64,000 nucleotides of DNA, taken from the NCBI RefSeq assembly GCF_024734075.1, contig NZ_CP102850.1, forward strand, positions 868,001 to 932,000, in the 5' to 3' direction. Made by a program: the position numbers and the translations under genes. Under the pieces are notes generated by a model. It worked only from the letters and a program-made list of their open reading frames with translations, was not told the origin of the DNA and searched no databases. The DNA comes from Gordonia mangrovi. GTDB taxonomy: Bacteria > Actinomycetota > Actinomycetes > Mycobacteriales > Mycobacteriaceae. Every line of letters begins with the position of its first letter. The stretch's first letter is position 1. Below are positions 22,576-31,673 of the stretch, piece after piece.

Positions 22576-24177
22576 ATGACCGAAAGCCACTACGACTCCG
22601 TTGTGATCGGTGCCGGCTTCGCCGGCGTCTACATGACCCACAAGCTCGTCGAGCAGGGCTTGACCGTGAAAGCCTTCGAGGCCGCGGAGACCGTGGGCGG
22701 CACGTGGTTCTGGAACACCTATCCGGGCGCCCGGTGCGACTGCATCAGCATGGAGTACGCCTTCACCTTCTCCCCCGAACTCATCGACGAATGGGAGTGG
22801 ACCGAGCGCTATCCGGCCCAGCCGGAGATCCTCCGCTACCTCGAGTTCGTCGCCGCCCGCCTCGACATCAAGCGGCACTATTCGTTCTCCACCCGCGTCG
22901 AGTCGGCCCACTGGGACGAGAACTCGGCGCTGTGGTCGGTCTCCACCGACACCGGCCAGACGGTGACCGCCAAATACCTGATCACCGCCGCCGGCTGCCT
23001 GTCGACGTCGTCGACCCCCGCCTTCCCCGGGATCGAGCAGTTCGGCGGCCAGACCCTGCACACCAGCGCATGGCCGCGCGAGGGCATCGACTTCTCCGGG
23101 ATGCGAGTGGGCGTCATCGGCACCGGGTCGTCGGGCGTGCAGGTCATCCCGAAAATCGCCGAACACGCCGAGCACCTCACGGTGTTCCAGCGCACGCCGG
23201 CATTCAGCCTCGACTGCGGCAATCGGCCGCTGACCGAGAAGGAGAAGCGCGACTTCAAGGAGAACATCGAGGAATTCAAGGTGCTCTCCCGCCAGTCCGG
23301 CAGCGGGCAGTTCACCGACACCCTGGAGGTCAACGCCCTCGACCACACCGAAGAGGAGCGCACCGCGGTCTACGAGGACCGCTGGAATCGCCACCGGGCC
23401 ATCGATCTGATCGCCTGCTATCCCGACCTGTTCACCGATCGCGCCGCCAACGAGACCATCGCGGAGTTCTTCCGCAGCAAGATCCGCGCGGTCGTCGAGG
23501 ACCCGGAACTCGCCGAGGCGCTCTCCCCCCGCGACTATCCGCTCGGCGCCAAGCGGATCACCTTGGACACCGGCTACTTCCAGACCTACAACCGCGACAA
23601 CGTGTCACTGGTGAGCGTCAAGGACGCGCCGATCGAGGCCATCACAGCCGCCGGTATCCGCACCGCCGACGCGGAATACCCACTCGACGCCATCGTCTTC
23701 GCCACCGGTTTCGACGCGATCACCGGTCCGCTGATGAACATCGACATCCGGGGTCGAGACGGTGTGCAGCTGCGCGACAAGTGGGCCGACGGCCCGATGA
23801 CCTACCTGGGTCTCGCGGTGGACGGATTCCCCAACATGTTCACCCTCACCGGACCGGGCAGCCCGAATGTGCTCACCAACGTGGTCTGCGCGATCGAACA
23901 GCATGTGGAGTGGACCGCCGACGCCGTCGCGCATCTGGAGTCGGTGGAGGCCCGCACCTTCGAAGCCGACGAGACCGCCGCCAAGCAGTGGACGGCGGAG
24001 GCGGTCGAACTCGCAGACACCACGCTCTACCCCGAGGGCAATTCCTGGTACACCGGCGCCAACATCCCCGGTAAGCCGCGCGTGATCATGTCCTACGTCG
24101 GCGGCCTCAACGTCTACCGGGAGATCTGCGACGACGTGACGGCCAAGGGCTATGAGGGCTTCACCATCGCCGGCTGA
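22576..24177 (+). CDS. Flavin-containing Baeyer-Villiger-type monooxygenase
   Basis: 533 residues starting MTESHYDSVVIGAGFAG after GAGAGG at good spacing. FAD-binding GAGFAG at about 12-17, NADP-binding GTGSSG at about 180, and the Baeyer-Villiger fingerprint FGGQTLHTSAWP (FxGxxxHxxxW) at about 155-166. Length and motifs match the cyclohexanone-monooxygenase-like class, which uses NADPH and O2 to turn ketones into esters or lactones; some relatives oxidise other carbonyl or S/N groups. The substrate cannot be read. It is transcribed alone, away from the mce operon, and ends facing rplL. A bidirectional hairpin follows. Confidence 0.92.
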   Translation: MTESHYDSVVIGAGFAGVYMTHKLVEQGLTVKAFEAAETVGGTWFWNTYPGARCDCISMEYAFTFSPELIDEWEWTERYPAQPEILRYLEFVAARLDIKRHYSFSTRVESAHWDENSALWSVSTDTGQTVTAKYLITAAGCLSTSSTPAFPGIEQFGGQTLHTSAWPREGIDFSGMRVGVIGTGSSGVQVIPKIAEHAEHLTVFQRTPAFSLDCGNRPLTEKEKRDFKENIEEFKVLSRQSGSGQFTDTLEVNALDHTEEERTAVYEDRWNRHRAIDLIACYPDLFTDRAANETIAEFFRSKIRAVVEDPELAEALSPRDYPLGAKRITLDTGYFQTYNRDNVSLVSVKDAPIEAITAAGIRTADAEYPLDAIVFATGFDAITGPLMNIDIRGRDGVQLRDKWADGPMTYLGLAVDGFPNMFTLTGPGSPNVLTNVVCAIEQHVEWTADAVAHLESVEARTFEADETAAKQWTAEAVELADTTLYPEGNSWYTGANIPGKPRVIMSYVGGLNVYREICDDVTAKGYEGFTIAG

Positions 24178-24190
24178 CCCCTGGATATGA

Positions 24191-24226
24191 CGATGGCCCG
24201 TGGGTGTGTTCACCCACGGGCCATCG
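24191..24226. terminator. Bidirectional terminator between monooxygenase and rplL
   Basis: Perfect 16-bp stem (24191-24206 with 24211-24226), 4-nt loop TGTT, placed 14 nt after the monooxygenase stop and 75 nt after the rplL stop. It can serve both convergent transcripts. Confidence 0.85.
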
Positions 24227-24301
24227 CAGTTCTCTCGATCCGCAGTAGGAACCGGCGATATATATACGCCGGTTGGTACTACGAAATCGCTGAGAGAGGT
24301 C

Positions 24302-24694
24302 TTACTTGACCGAAACCGAAGCGCCGGCCTCTTCGAGCTTGGCCTTGGCAGCCTCGGCGGCGTCCTTGTCGACCTTCTCCAGGAGAGCCTTCGGAGCACC
24401 CTCGACGAGGTCCTTGGCTTCCTTCAGGCCCAGGCCGGAGACGATCTCGCGGACCACCTTGATGACCTGGATCTTCTTGTCGCCCGCGCCCTCGAGCACG
24501 ACGTCGAACTCGTCCTGCTCGGCAGCGGCGGCAGCCTCGCCACCGGCAGCCGGGGCACCGGCAGCGGCAACGGCGACCGGAGCCGCAGCGGTGACCTCGA
24601 AGACCTCTTCGAACTTCTTCACGAAATCGCTGAGCTCCAGCAGGGTCAGTTCCTTGAACTGATCGATGAGCTCGTCAGCGGTGAGCTTCGCCAT
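24302..24694 (-). CDS. rplL: Ribosomal protein bL12 (L7/L12)
   Basis: 130 residues. N-terminal dimerisation domain [20 protein letters not shown], an Ala/Pro/Gly-rich hinge (about 36-55), and the C-terminal factor-binding domain with [21 protein letters not shown]. It forms the ribosomal stalk that recruits elongation factors. It follows rplJ by 85 nt, a gap that contains a hairpin. Confidence 0.99.
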   Translation of the reverse strand: MAKLTADELIDQFKELTLLELSDFVKKFEEVFEVTAAAPVAVAAAGAPAAGGEAAAAAEQDEFDVVLEGAGDKKIQVIKVVREIVSGLGLKEAKDLVEGAPKALLEKVDKDAAEAAKAKLEEAGASVSVK

Positions 24695-24717
24695 GGTGGC
24701 GTCCTTCCTGTCAGTCC

Positions 24718-24747
24718 CCGTACGGGGGTTGGTTCATCCCCGTACGG
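24718..24747 (-). other. Hairpin between rplJ and rplL
   Basis: Perfect 10-bp arms (24718-24727 with 24738-24747) around a 10-nt loop in the 85-nt spacer. It could act as a processing or attenuation site that sets the unequal output of L10 and L12, since four or more L12 copies are needed per L10. That role is inferred. Confidence 0.5.
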
Positions 24748-24779
24748 TTCGGGGATTGCTTGGGTGCAGCGCGGCCGAA

Positions 24780-25310
24780 TTACTCGGACTCGCCGGCTTC
24801 GTTCTTCTTCTCCTGCAGAGCAGCGGCAAGACGCGCCACCTGCGAGGCCGGCTGGTTGAACAGTCCGGCGGCCTTTGCCAAGTTGCCCTTCATGGCACCG
24901 GCGAGCTTGGCCAACAACACTTCGCGGGTCTCGAGGTCGGCGATCTGCTCGATCTCGCCGATGGACAGCGCACGGCCGTCCATGTAGCCGCCCTTGACCA
25001 CGAGTGCCTTGTTGTCCTTGGCGAAGTTCTTGATCGCCTTTGCGGCCACCACCGGCTCGCCTTCGATGAAGGCGATGGCGGTCGGACCGCTGAACAGCTC
25101 GTCGAGTCCCTCCACGCCCGCTTCGGCAGCGGCACGCTTCACCAGGGTGTTCTTGGCGACGGAGTAGGTTGCGCCCTCACCGAGCGAACGTCGCAGTTCG
25201 GTGATCTGGCTGACGGACAGGCCACGGTATTCCGTGACCACCGCTGCCGATGAGCCCTTGAACTGCTCGGCGATCTCCGCAACAGCGGCGACCTTTTCGG
25301 ACTTGGCCAT
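24780..25310 (-). CDS. rplJ: Ribosomal protein uL10
   Basis: 176 residues starting [20 protein letters not shown], with the [15 protein letters not shown] motif and a C-terminal acidic tail that binds L12 dimers. Usual length for Actinobacteria. First gene of rplJ-rplL. L10 with L12 typically represses its own mRNA by binding the leader, and a structured leader is visible upstream. Confidence 0.99.
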   Translation of the reverse strand: MAKSEKVAAVAEIAEQFKGSSAAVVTEYRGLSVSQITELRRSLGEGATYSVAKNTLVKRAAAEAGVEGLDELFSGPTAIAFIEGEPVVAAKAIKNFAKDNKALVVKGGYMDGRALSIGEIEQIADLETREVLLAKLAGAMKGNLAKAAGLFNQPASQVARLAAALQEKKNEAGESE

Positions 25311-25398
25311 ACTTCGCCTCCTCTCTCATCACTAGAGTTGGGTTCAGACCCAACCGGAGAGCCGAAGAGGCGGAAAGAAAGCCGTGCAGATACGACAA

Positions 25399-25427
25399 AC
25401 GCCCCGGCACGCAGAGGTCCGGGGCGT
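25399..25427 (-). promoter_or_regulatory. rplJ leader hairpin (L10 leader-like), within gap 25311-25617
   Basis: A 9-bp stem (25399-25407 with 25419-25427) with an 11-nt loop lies about 90 nt before ATG 25310. It is followed in the rplJ direction by pairable Gly/Pro-rich sequence ending in a good Shine-Dalgarno (GAGGAGGCG). The position suits autoregulation by the L10/L12 complex, but I did not fold the whole leader. Confidence 0.45.
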
Positions 25428-25573
25428 GAATCGGCGCGCAGCGGCGCCGTCATTCCTCGTTCTCCCTGCGTGGGCCGCCGACCCTGTCGTCACCGCGGTG
25501 ACGTGAGCCGGACCTTCGATCGGGAATCCCAGCTGGGAGCCCGATGACCGACGGTCTCTGGTTGAACCGATAC

Positions 25574-25591
25574 GGCACACGGATGTGTGCC
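25574..25591. promoter_or_regulatory. Palindrome GGCACAC-N4-GTGTGCC between rplJ and GH76 gene
   Basis: Perfect 7-bp arms, 27 nt before the GH76 start and 264 nt before rplJ. It could be an operator for either divergent gene or a small RNA hairpin. Confidence 0.35.
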
Positions 25592-25617
25592 ACACCAAGC
25601 GAAGAGGTTACCTGAGG

Positions 25618-26802
25618 ATGGTCGACGCATCCAAATCCGAGGCCGCCGCCGGGTGGGACGACCCGGCCGAGGCCTCCGCCGACGCCCGCGCGGCGGCCGC
25701 AGCCGAGGCCATTGTGAGCCGCCACCTGCGACGATTCGCGTGCCTGCCCGGCACCCGGCTGGCCGCGATCGCCTGGCCGTCGTCGATGATCCCGGGCGCG
25801 CTCGGCCGCTGGCACTACTGGTGGCAGGCACATGTCGTCGACCTGCTCGTGGACGCCGCGAAACATCGCTCACCCGCTCTCGCCGACGATACGCACCGTC
25901 TGCTGCGCGGCATCGCGCTGCGCAATCTGGGCCGGTGGACCAACAACTACTTCGACGACATGGCCTGGCTCGGGCTGGCGCTCGAGCGGGCGGATCGTCA
26001 TCTGGGGGTGGCGCGGGACAAGGCCCTGCAGACGCTGACGTCGCGGCTGTACGACGCGTGGGTGCCGCATCTCGGCGGCGGTATCCCGTGGCGCACGATG
26101 GATCTGTTCTTCAATGCCCCGTCCAACGGGCCGGCCGCGATCCTGCTGGCCCGCACCGGCCACGTCGAGCGTGCGGTCGCGATGGCCGACTGGATGGACG
26201 CCAACCTCGTCGACGACACCACCGGGCTGATCGTCGACGGCGTCAAACCGGGCTTGGCCGACAGCCCCCGACAGGTGGTGCACGATATCTACACCTACTG
26301 TCAGGGCGTCGTGCTGGGCACCGAACTCGAACTGCTGCGACTGACCGGCGACGCGATACACCTCGAGCGGCTCGACCGACTGCTGCAGGCCGTCGAGAAG
26401 GACCTGTGCGAGGACGGGGTCATCCCCGGTGCGGGCGGCGGCGACGGCGGACTGTTCGCCGGCATCCTCGCGCGTTATGTCGCGTTGATCGCGACCGACC
26501 TCCCGTCCGGCAGCGACGGGATCCGCGCGCGTGCCGCGGCGATCGTGACCACCAGCGCCGACGCCGCGTGGACGCATCGTCGCGACACCGAGCACGGACC
26601 CGTGTTCGGCGCCGACTGGCGTCACCCTGCGCGGTCGCCGGGCGACGACGGACGGAAGTCCCAGTTCAGCGGCGGATCGGTGCGCTCGTCGCAGATCCCG
26701 GAGCAGGACCTGTCGGTCCAGTTGTCGGGCTGGATGGTGCTGGAGGCGGCGGCGGCCGTCGAATCGAGGTCACCAGAGCATGATGAAACCGACGCACCCT
26801 AG
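25618..26802 (+). CDS. Glycoside hydrolase family 76-like protein
   Basis: 394 residues from ATG 25618 (MVDASKSEAAAG), preferred over a start 33 nt upstream because AGAGG lies about 10 nt before it. Motif WTNNYFDDMAWLGLALERA contains the paired Asp typical of GH76 alpha-1,6-mannanases, and an all-alpha toroid pattern of repeated helical pairs is evident. There is no signal peptide, so the enzyme may act inside the cell, perhaps on mannan-type glycans or lipomannan turnover products. The C-terminus (SQIPEQDLSVQLSGWMVLEA) fits a closing helix of the barrel. Enzyme activity is inferred from family features. Confidence 0.75.
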   Translation: MVDASKSEAAAGWDDPAEASADARAAAAAEAIVSRHLRRFACLPGTRLAAIAWPSSMIPGALGRWHYWWQAHVVDLLVDAAKHRSPALADDTHRLLRGIALRNLGRWTNNYFDDMAWLGLALERADRHLGVARDKALQTLTSRLYDAWVPHLGGGIPWRTMDLFFNAPSNGPAAILLARTGHVERAVAMADWMDANLVDDTTGLIVDGVKPGLADSPRQVVHDIYTYCQGVVLGTELELLRLTGDAIHLERLDRLLQAVEKDLCEDGVIPGAGGGDGGLFAGILARYVALIATDLPSGSDGIRARAAAIVTTSADAAWTHRRDTEHGPVFGADWRHPARSPGDDGRKSQFSGGSVRSSQIPEQDLSVQLSGWMVLEAAAAVESRSPEHDETDAP

Positions 26803-26840
26803 TTAGCGATCCGATATCGGGGCTGAGCTATCCTCGTCCG

Positions 26841-26976
26841 GCGAGGTGACGAACGCCACACCTGCGGTGTGGGTCTCACCTCGCAATTCGGCACACGACA
26901 GGTGCCGACGACGAGCAGGCGATGATGCCCGCAGGACATCGGTGGTGCATCGCGCCTTGAGGCAGGGTGATGCACC
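26841..26976 (+). promoter_or_regulatory. Structured leader of the CocE-type hydrolase gene
   Basis: Three hairpins in 136 nt. First, a 9-bp outer stem (26841-26849 with 26876-26884) encloses a 7-bp inner stem (26856-26862 with 26866-26872). Second, a short stem lies around 26888-26908. Third, 8-bp arms 26944-26951 and 26969-26976 abut ATG 26977 and overlap the purine-rich ribosome-binding region. The first may end the upstream transcript; the last could control access to the start. It matches no riboswitch I can name. Confidence 0.4.
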
Positions 26977-28995
26977 ATGACGTACCGGTTGGACCAGCCA
27001 GGACGCGCCACCGCGGCGCCCGCGCCCGCACGGCGCAGGCTCGGCGCACCGCATTTCGGCTCGCTACCGCTCGGTGATCCCACCGGCGGCGCCGACGCGA
27101 TCCGCTGGCGCGAGCAGGTCGACGGCAAGCCGCTGTATCCGCGGGTGTCGATCCGGCGCGACGTCGTGCTCACCATGACCGACGGGGTCCGGCTGCGCGC
27201 GACCGTCGTACGTCCGGCCAACCGCTTCGGGCAGACCGTGCTGACGCCTTACCCGGCCGTCATCAACATCAATCCGTACAACCGGGTGGCCGTCGACGCC
27301 CTCGACCACACGCTGCACGCGCCGGTGCTCGGCAAGGCGCTGCGTACCGCGTCGGCGTCGATCGACGCCGCCGGCACCGGGCTCGAAGGGCTCACCCAAC
27401 TCACCAAGACGCTCTCCGGCGGGGTTTTCGACGTCTTCGGCATCAACCGCAACCTGGTGCGCAGCGGCTATACACAGGTCATCGTCGACGTCCGGGGCAC
27501 CGGCGCCAGCCAGGGCAAATGGCAGATTCTCGGCGAGCGTGAGCAGCAGGACTCGGTGGAGATCATCGACTGGGTCGCCGAGCAGGACTGGTGTGACGGC
27601 ACCGTCGGGCTCGCCGGCTGGTCGTACTCGGCGATCAACTCGCTGCAGGCGGCCGACAAACGTCCGGCCGCACTGAAGGCCGTGTTCGCCGTCGAGGGCT
27701 GTGACGACATCGTCCGCGACATCTACATCACCGGCGGCATGCCGTCCGCGTTCATCCCGACCTGGCTCTCGGCGGTCAACCTGCTCAAATGGGTGCCCAA
27801 TCCGTCGACCCCGGTCCTCGACATCCTGCGCGGCGACACCCTGCGCTGGGCGCGTGACCGCATCAAGTCGCCGGCCACCGAGATCGGGTCCCTGCTGTGG
27901 GGGTTCCTCACCGCCCGCGACGACCGCATCTTCGACGACCCCTACTTCGACGAACGCGACCCGCAGGTCGATCGCATCGAGGTGCCCACCTTCACCGTCG
28001 GCGCCTGGCACGACCTGTTCGGGCGCAGCGCGACCGGCATCTACGAGCGGTTGCGGATGGAGCCGGGGCGTAAGCAGATGCTGGTGGGCGACGGCTACCA
28101 CCTCGACGTCGGGTCGGGGTACGGCGGCAAGAGCTCCCCGCCGCGTCTCGATGTGCTCGAACGCGCATGGTTCGACCGCTGGCTCAAGGGACACCGCAAC
28201 GGGGTCGAGTACTACGGCCCGGTGACCATGCTGCAGCAGGGCGGCTCCTGGACCTCCGGGCAGAGTTTTCCGCGGCCGGGGGTGCGCACCCAGCGTCTCT
28301 ACCTGCACAACAGTTCGTCGGGCTCGGCCGAGCATGCGGTACACGACGGCACACTGAGCCGCGAACCGGTCGATCACCTGACGTCGATACATGTGCGCGC
28401 CGACATCCGCGGCGCGATGTCGCGCGACATGACCCAGGTGACCGCGGGTGCGGCCATGGCGTTGGGACCCACCTTCACGGTGGATGCCCGCTACCAGGAG
28501 CGCGGCGGTCTCTCGTTCAGCACCGAGCCGGTCGACGAACCGACCACGATCAGCGGTCCCATGAATTTGCGACTCAATGTCGCCACCACCGCGCACGAGG
28601 CGATCTGGGCGGTCACCGTCAACGATGTCGCCCCCGACGGCACCTCGACGGTCCTGACCAACGGCGCGCTGTCGGCGTCCAACCGCGCCCTCGACAAATC
28701 CAAGTCGACCTACGCCGCCGACGGCAGCCTGCTGTCGGCGCATCACTATCTGTCGCACAAACGCAAGCTGCCGGTGCCCGCCGACGAACCTGTCCGCATC
28801 GACGTCGATCTGGTGCCGACCGACGCCATCCTCGACACCGGCCATCGCCTGCGGGTCGACGTGTACGCCGCCAGTTTCCCGCGGTATCTCACCGTGGTGC
28901 CCGACCTGATCAAGGCCCGTGGCCGGCGGCAGCGCCTCGTCCTCGACCCGCGCCATCCGAGCTACCTGACGTTCTGCGCGGGCGGGCAGTTCTAG
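26977..28995 (+). CDS. CocE/NonD family hydrolase (peptidase S15-like)
   Basis: 672 residues. An alpha/beta-hydrolase domain holds the nucleophile Ser216 in GWSYSA (the family usually has GxSYxG, so the last Gly is Ala here), a candidate acid in VGAWHDLFG and the His in GDGYHLD. A jelly-roll C-terminal domain (about 430-672) with ISGPMNLRLNV and LVPTDAILDTGHRLRVDV completes the X-Pro dipeptidyl-peptidase/cocaine-esterase layout. An insert around residues 100-150 replaces the usual short loop. No signal peptide. Substrate unknown: acyl esters, amides or proline peptides are all possible. It follows the GH76 gene after a structured 174-nt gap. Confidence 0.88.
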   Translation: MTYRLDQPGRATAAPAPARRRLGAPHFGSLPLGDPTGGADAIRWREQVDGKPLYPRVSIRRDVVLTMTDGVRLRATVVRPANRFGQTVLTPYPAVININPYNRVAVDALDHTLHAPVLGKALRTASASIDAAGTGLEGLTQLTKTLSGGVFDVFGINRNLVRSGYTQVIVDVRGTGASQGKWQILGEREQQDSVEIIDWVAEQDWCDGTVGLAGWSYSAINSLQAADKRPAALKAVFAVEGCDDIVRDIYITGGMPSAFIPTWLSAVNLLKWVPNPSTPVLDILRGDTLRWARDRIKSPATEIGSLLWGFLTARDDRIFDDPYFDERDPQVDRIEVPTFTVGAWHDLFGRSATGIYERLRMEPGRKQMLVGDGYHLDVGSGYGGKSSPPRLDVLERAWFDRWLKGHRNGVEYYGPVTMLQQGGSWTSGQSFPRPGVRTQRLYLHNSSSGSAEHAVHDGTLSREPVDHLTSIHVRADIRGAMSRDMTQVTAGAAMALGPTFTVDARYQERGGLSFSTEPVDEPTTISGPMNLRLNVATTAHEAIWAVTVNDVAPDGTSTVLTNGALSASNRALDKSKSTYAADGSLLSAHHYLSHKRKLPVPADEPVRIDVDLVPTDAILDTGHRLRVDVYAASFPRYLTVVPDLIKARGRRQRLVLDPRHPSYLTFCAGGQF

Positions 28996-29035
28996 ACCGG
29001 CGGGGGCGGGGTAGCCGTCCCGGCGGGGCGGCGTG

Positions 29036-30667
29036 TCACGGATGTGGCACGTCGCGCCGCCGGAAGCCCACGATTCCGGTGACCAGCAGCGCCACGGTGA
29101 GCAGCGTGAGGACCAGCACGGCGACACCGGACGCATCGGCGGCCGGCACCGCGCCGACGGCGTACAGCGGCGAGACACGCAGAATCGGTTCGGGCCAGTC
29201 GAGGCTGCCGCCGAGGAATCCGATGAAGGTGGCGTACCCGAGTAGTCCCCACACCGCCGGCTGCGCGCGGGGCAGCCACCCGAACAACACCACCGACACC
29301 GCCGCGAACACCGCCACCGCGGGCAGGTAGGCGAGGCCGGCCAGCAGGTTGTGGCCGATCTCGCCGGCGTCGTCGACCTGTACCGCAACCGCCGCGCCGA
29401 GCCCCACACTGGGCACCAGCAGCACCAGGACCAGCCCGATCAGGATCACCGCGAGCTGGGTGCCGATCCATTGCACCCGCGACACCGACTGAGCCAGCAC
29501 GACTTCCAACAGCCCCGTCCGCTCATCGCCGCGCATCCGGCCGATCGCCGAGATCAGGTAACCGGCAGCCATCAGCGCGAGGATCAGCATCGTCAGGGAG
29601 AGGTAGGTGTCGATCCCGTGCGAGCCGTCGCCACCGAACGCTTGCGCGAGTTGCGGATTGCCCGCCACCGCGTCGGCGACCTCCTGGGCCAGGCTGCCGA
29701 AGATCACCGCCACGGCCAGTCCCCCGACCGTCCAGCCGATGATCGACCCACGGTGCTCGCCGATCGCCCGCAGCGGGATGGAGCGTTTGTGGTCGGCGGC
29801 GCGAGCCGGTCCGGGCCGCGCGGCGACCAGTCCGGAACCGAGGTCGCGGGTGGCCGACAGGCGCACCCCCGTCCCGATCAACACGCCCGCGACCGCAGCC
29901 GCGAGCAGCAGCGGCCACCAGCGGAGGTCGTCGGCGAAGGGGCGGGTCTCCTGCTGCCAGGCCAACGGCGACAGCCACTTCCACGCATTGTCGCCGACGT
30001 CGCCGATCGCGCGGGCCGCGTACGCGAGACCCAACAGGACCAGGCTCGCAGTGTAGACCCGACGCGCCCGGCGCAACACTTGCGCGGCGCACACCGCGAT
30101 GCCGGTCCACACGGCGCCGAGGCCGAGCAGGGAGAGCACGTACAGCAGTCCGCGTTCGGTGGGCACGCCTTCGGCGACCAACGTGACGAACATGCCGGTC
30201 GCGACGAGTACGAAAGCGACGATCGACCCGACGACGGCCGCCACGTGCGGTGCCCACGAGGCGACCGACCGCGACCGCATCAACTCGAGCAGTCCGGACT
30301 CCTCCGGCGTCCGGGTGAACCGCACGACGAGATGGGTCGCCATCAGCGGGAAGGCGACCGCGGCGATGAACGCGAACTCGTTGGCCGCGACACCGCCGAG
30401 ATTGTCGGCGCCGTAGGGAGTCCCGTTGATGGCGGCGACGGCGGCGTCATCGCCGAGCGCGGCGCCGTAGGTGGCCAGCAGCTCGGGGGTGCCGTAGAGA
30501 CCGTCGATCGCGACGATGGTGGCGGCATACCCGACGACCAGACCGAAGATCCACGCGAGATACACCTTCCAGCCGGTGCGTAGCTGCAGCCGCAGCATCG
30601 CACCGACGCCGCCGCTCGGGACATGCGGCGCGGCAGCCGTCGCCCGCGTGTCGAGTGCTGCGGTCAT
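29036..30667 (-). CDS. ABC transporter permease (ABC-2 exporter type)
   Basis: 543 residues from ATG 30667, chosen because it gives a 4-nt ATGA overlap with the ATPase gene. About twelve hydrophobic segments in two similar halves (WIFGLVVGYAATIVAIDG; GWTVGGLAVAVIFGSLAQEV), each with an RTPEESGLLELM or RGDERTGLLEVV motif, the layout of polyketide/drug exporter permeases. Together with the upstream ATPase it forms an exporter controlled by the divergent TetR gene. Substrate unknown. Confidence 0.88.
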   Translation of the reverse strand: MTAALDTRATAAAPHVPSGGVGAMLRLQLRTGWKVYLAWIFGLVVGYAATIVAIDGLYGTPELLATYGAALGDDAAVAAINGTPYGADNLGGVAANEFAFIAAVAFPLMATHLVVRFTRTPEESGLLELMRSRSVASWAPHVAAVVGSIVAFVLVATGMFVTLVAEGVPTERGLLYVLSLLGLGAVWTGIAVCAAQVLRRARRVYTASLVLLGLAYAARAIGDVGDNAWKWLSPLAWQQETRPFADDLRWWPLLLAAAVAGVLIGTGVRLSATRDLGSGLVAARPGPARAADHKRSIPLRAIGEHRGSIIGWTVGGLAVAVIFGSLAQEVADAVAGNPQLAQAFGGDGSHGIDTYLSLTMLILALMAAGYLISAIGRMRGDERTGLLEVVLAQSVSRVQWIGTQLAVILIGLVLVLLVPSVGLGAAVAVQVDDAGEIGHNLLAGLAYLPAVAVFAAVSVVLFGWLPRAQPAVWGLLGYATFIGFLGGSLDWPEPILRVSPLYAVGAVPAADASGVAVLVLTLLTVALLVTGIVGFRRRDVPHP

Positions 30668-31599
30668 GACGGCACGTCCGCGGTGTCGTCGGCGGCTGCA
30701 CTGTAGGAACTCAGGAACAGTTCGTCGAGGCTCGGTGGGCGCACCGTGATCGCGGTGACGCCGGCGGCCAGCACCTGTTCGAGCGCGGACTCCAGCGATG
30801 CGGCACCGACGTCGAATCGGACGTCGGTGTCGGCGTGGTCGCCGCTGCCGCTGTCGGTGAACTGCAGATGCACCACGCCGTCGAGGGTGCGCAGGCCGTC
30901 GGGTCGGCGCCGGGTCCGCGCCTGCACGTGCGTGCGTGATCCTCGGCGCAGTTCGTCGAGACCACCGGAGCGCACCGTCTTCCCGTCGCGGATGATGGTG
31001 ACCTCGTCGCTGAGCGCCTCCACCTCGGCGAGGATGTGACTCGACAGCAGCACCGTGGCACCGGCGGTGACGCGCTCGCGGACGGCCTCCTGGAAGACCT
31101 CCTCCATCAGCGGGTCCAGGCCCGAGGTCGGTTCGTCGAAGATGAGGAACTCGGCATCCGAGGCGAGCGCGGCGATGAGCGCGACCTTCTGCCGGTTGCC
31201 CTTGGAGTACTCGTCGACCTTCTTGGACTCGTCGAGAGAGAAGCGGTCGACGAAGTCGGCGCGACGACGTTCGTCGAGGCCCGCGCCGCCCGCGGCCAGG
31301 ATGTCGATGCATTCGCCGCCGGTCAGATCCGGCCACAGCGCGACGTCGCCGGGCACGTAGGCCATCCGCCGATGCAGCTTCACCGCATCCGACCACGGGT
31401 CGGCGCCGAACAGTCGCACCCTCCCGGCCTGGGCGCGGATCAGTCCGAGGACGACACGAATCGTCGTCGACTTGCCGGCCCCGTTGGGCCCCAGAAATCC
31501 GTGCACCCGACCGGCCTGTACGGCCAGGTCCAATCCGTCGAGCGCTCGTGTCCGCCCGAACGATTTGGTCAATCCCTCGACATCGACGACCAGATCCAT
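30664..31599 (-). CDS. ABC transporter ATP-binding protein (CcmA type)
   Basis: 311 residues starting MDLVVDVEGLTKSFG from ATG 31599, with GGAGG 6 nt upstream; the frame runs on upstream without homology. Walker A GPNGAGKST, signature YSKGNRQKVALIAAL (SKGNR in place of LSGGQ, common in this drug-export subgroup), Walker B LIFDEPTSGLDP, switch His SSHILAEVE. A C-terminal domain of about 90 residues follows, as in DrrA-like proteins. Overlaps the permease start by 4 nt. Confidence 0.92.
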   Translation of the reverse strand: MDLVVDVEGLTKSFGRTRALDGLDLAVQAGRVHGFLGPNGAGKSTTIRVVLGLIRAQAGRVRLFGADPWSDAVKLHRRMAYVPGDVALWPDLTGGECIDILAAGGAGLDERRRADFVDRFSLDESKKVDEYSKGNRQKVALIAALASDAEFLIFDEPTSGLDPLMEEVFQEAVRERVTAGATVLLSSHILAEVEALSDEVTIIRDGKTVRSGGLDELRRGSRTHVQARTRRRPDGLRTLDGVVHLQFTDSGSGDHADTDVRFDVGAASLESALEQVLAAGVTAITVRPPSLDELFLSSYSAAADDTADVPS

Positions 31600-31613
31600 C
31601 TCCGACCTCCGTT

Positions 31614-31639
31614 TTGGCAGTGCCCGCCACTTGGCAGTG
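31614..31639. promoter_or_regulatory. Probable TetR operator region: direct repeat TTGGCAGTG
   Basis: TTGGCAGTG occurs at 31614-31622 and 31631-31639, with GTGGCAG again at 31652 and a quasi-palindrome ACTGTACGGT at 31640-31649. They occupy the 74-nt gap between the divergent exporter and TetR genes, where a local repressor should bind. Confidence 0.45.
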
Positions 31640-31673
31640 ACTGTACGGTAGGTGGCAGACAGAAGGAACACCG

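Noticed and set aside
26888..26908. Guanidine-II (mini-ykkC) hairpin
   Set aside because: An ACGA occurs in the loop, but the loop is too large and only one such hairpin exists; the consensus needs two ACGR tetraloops.
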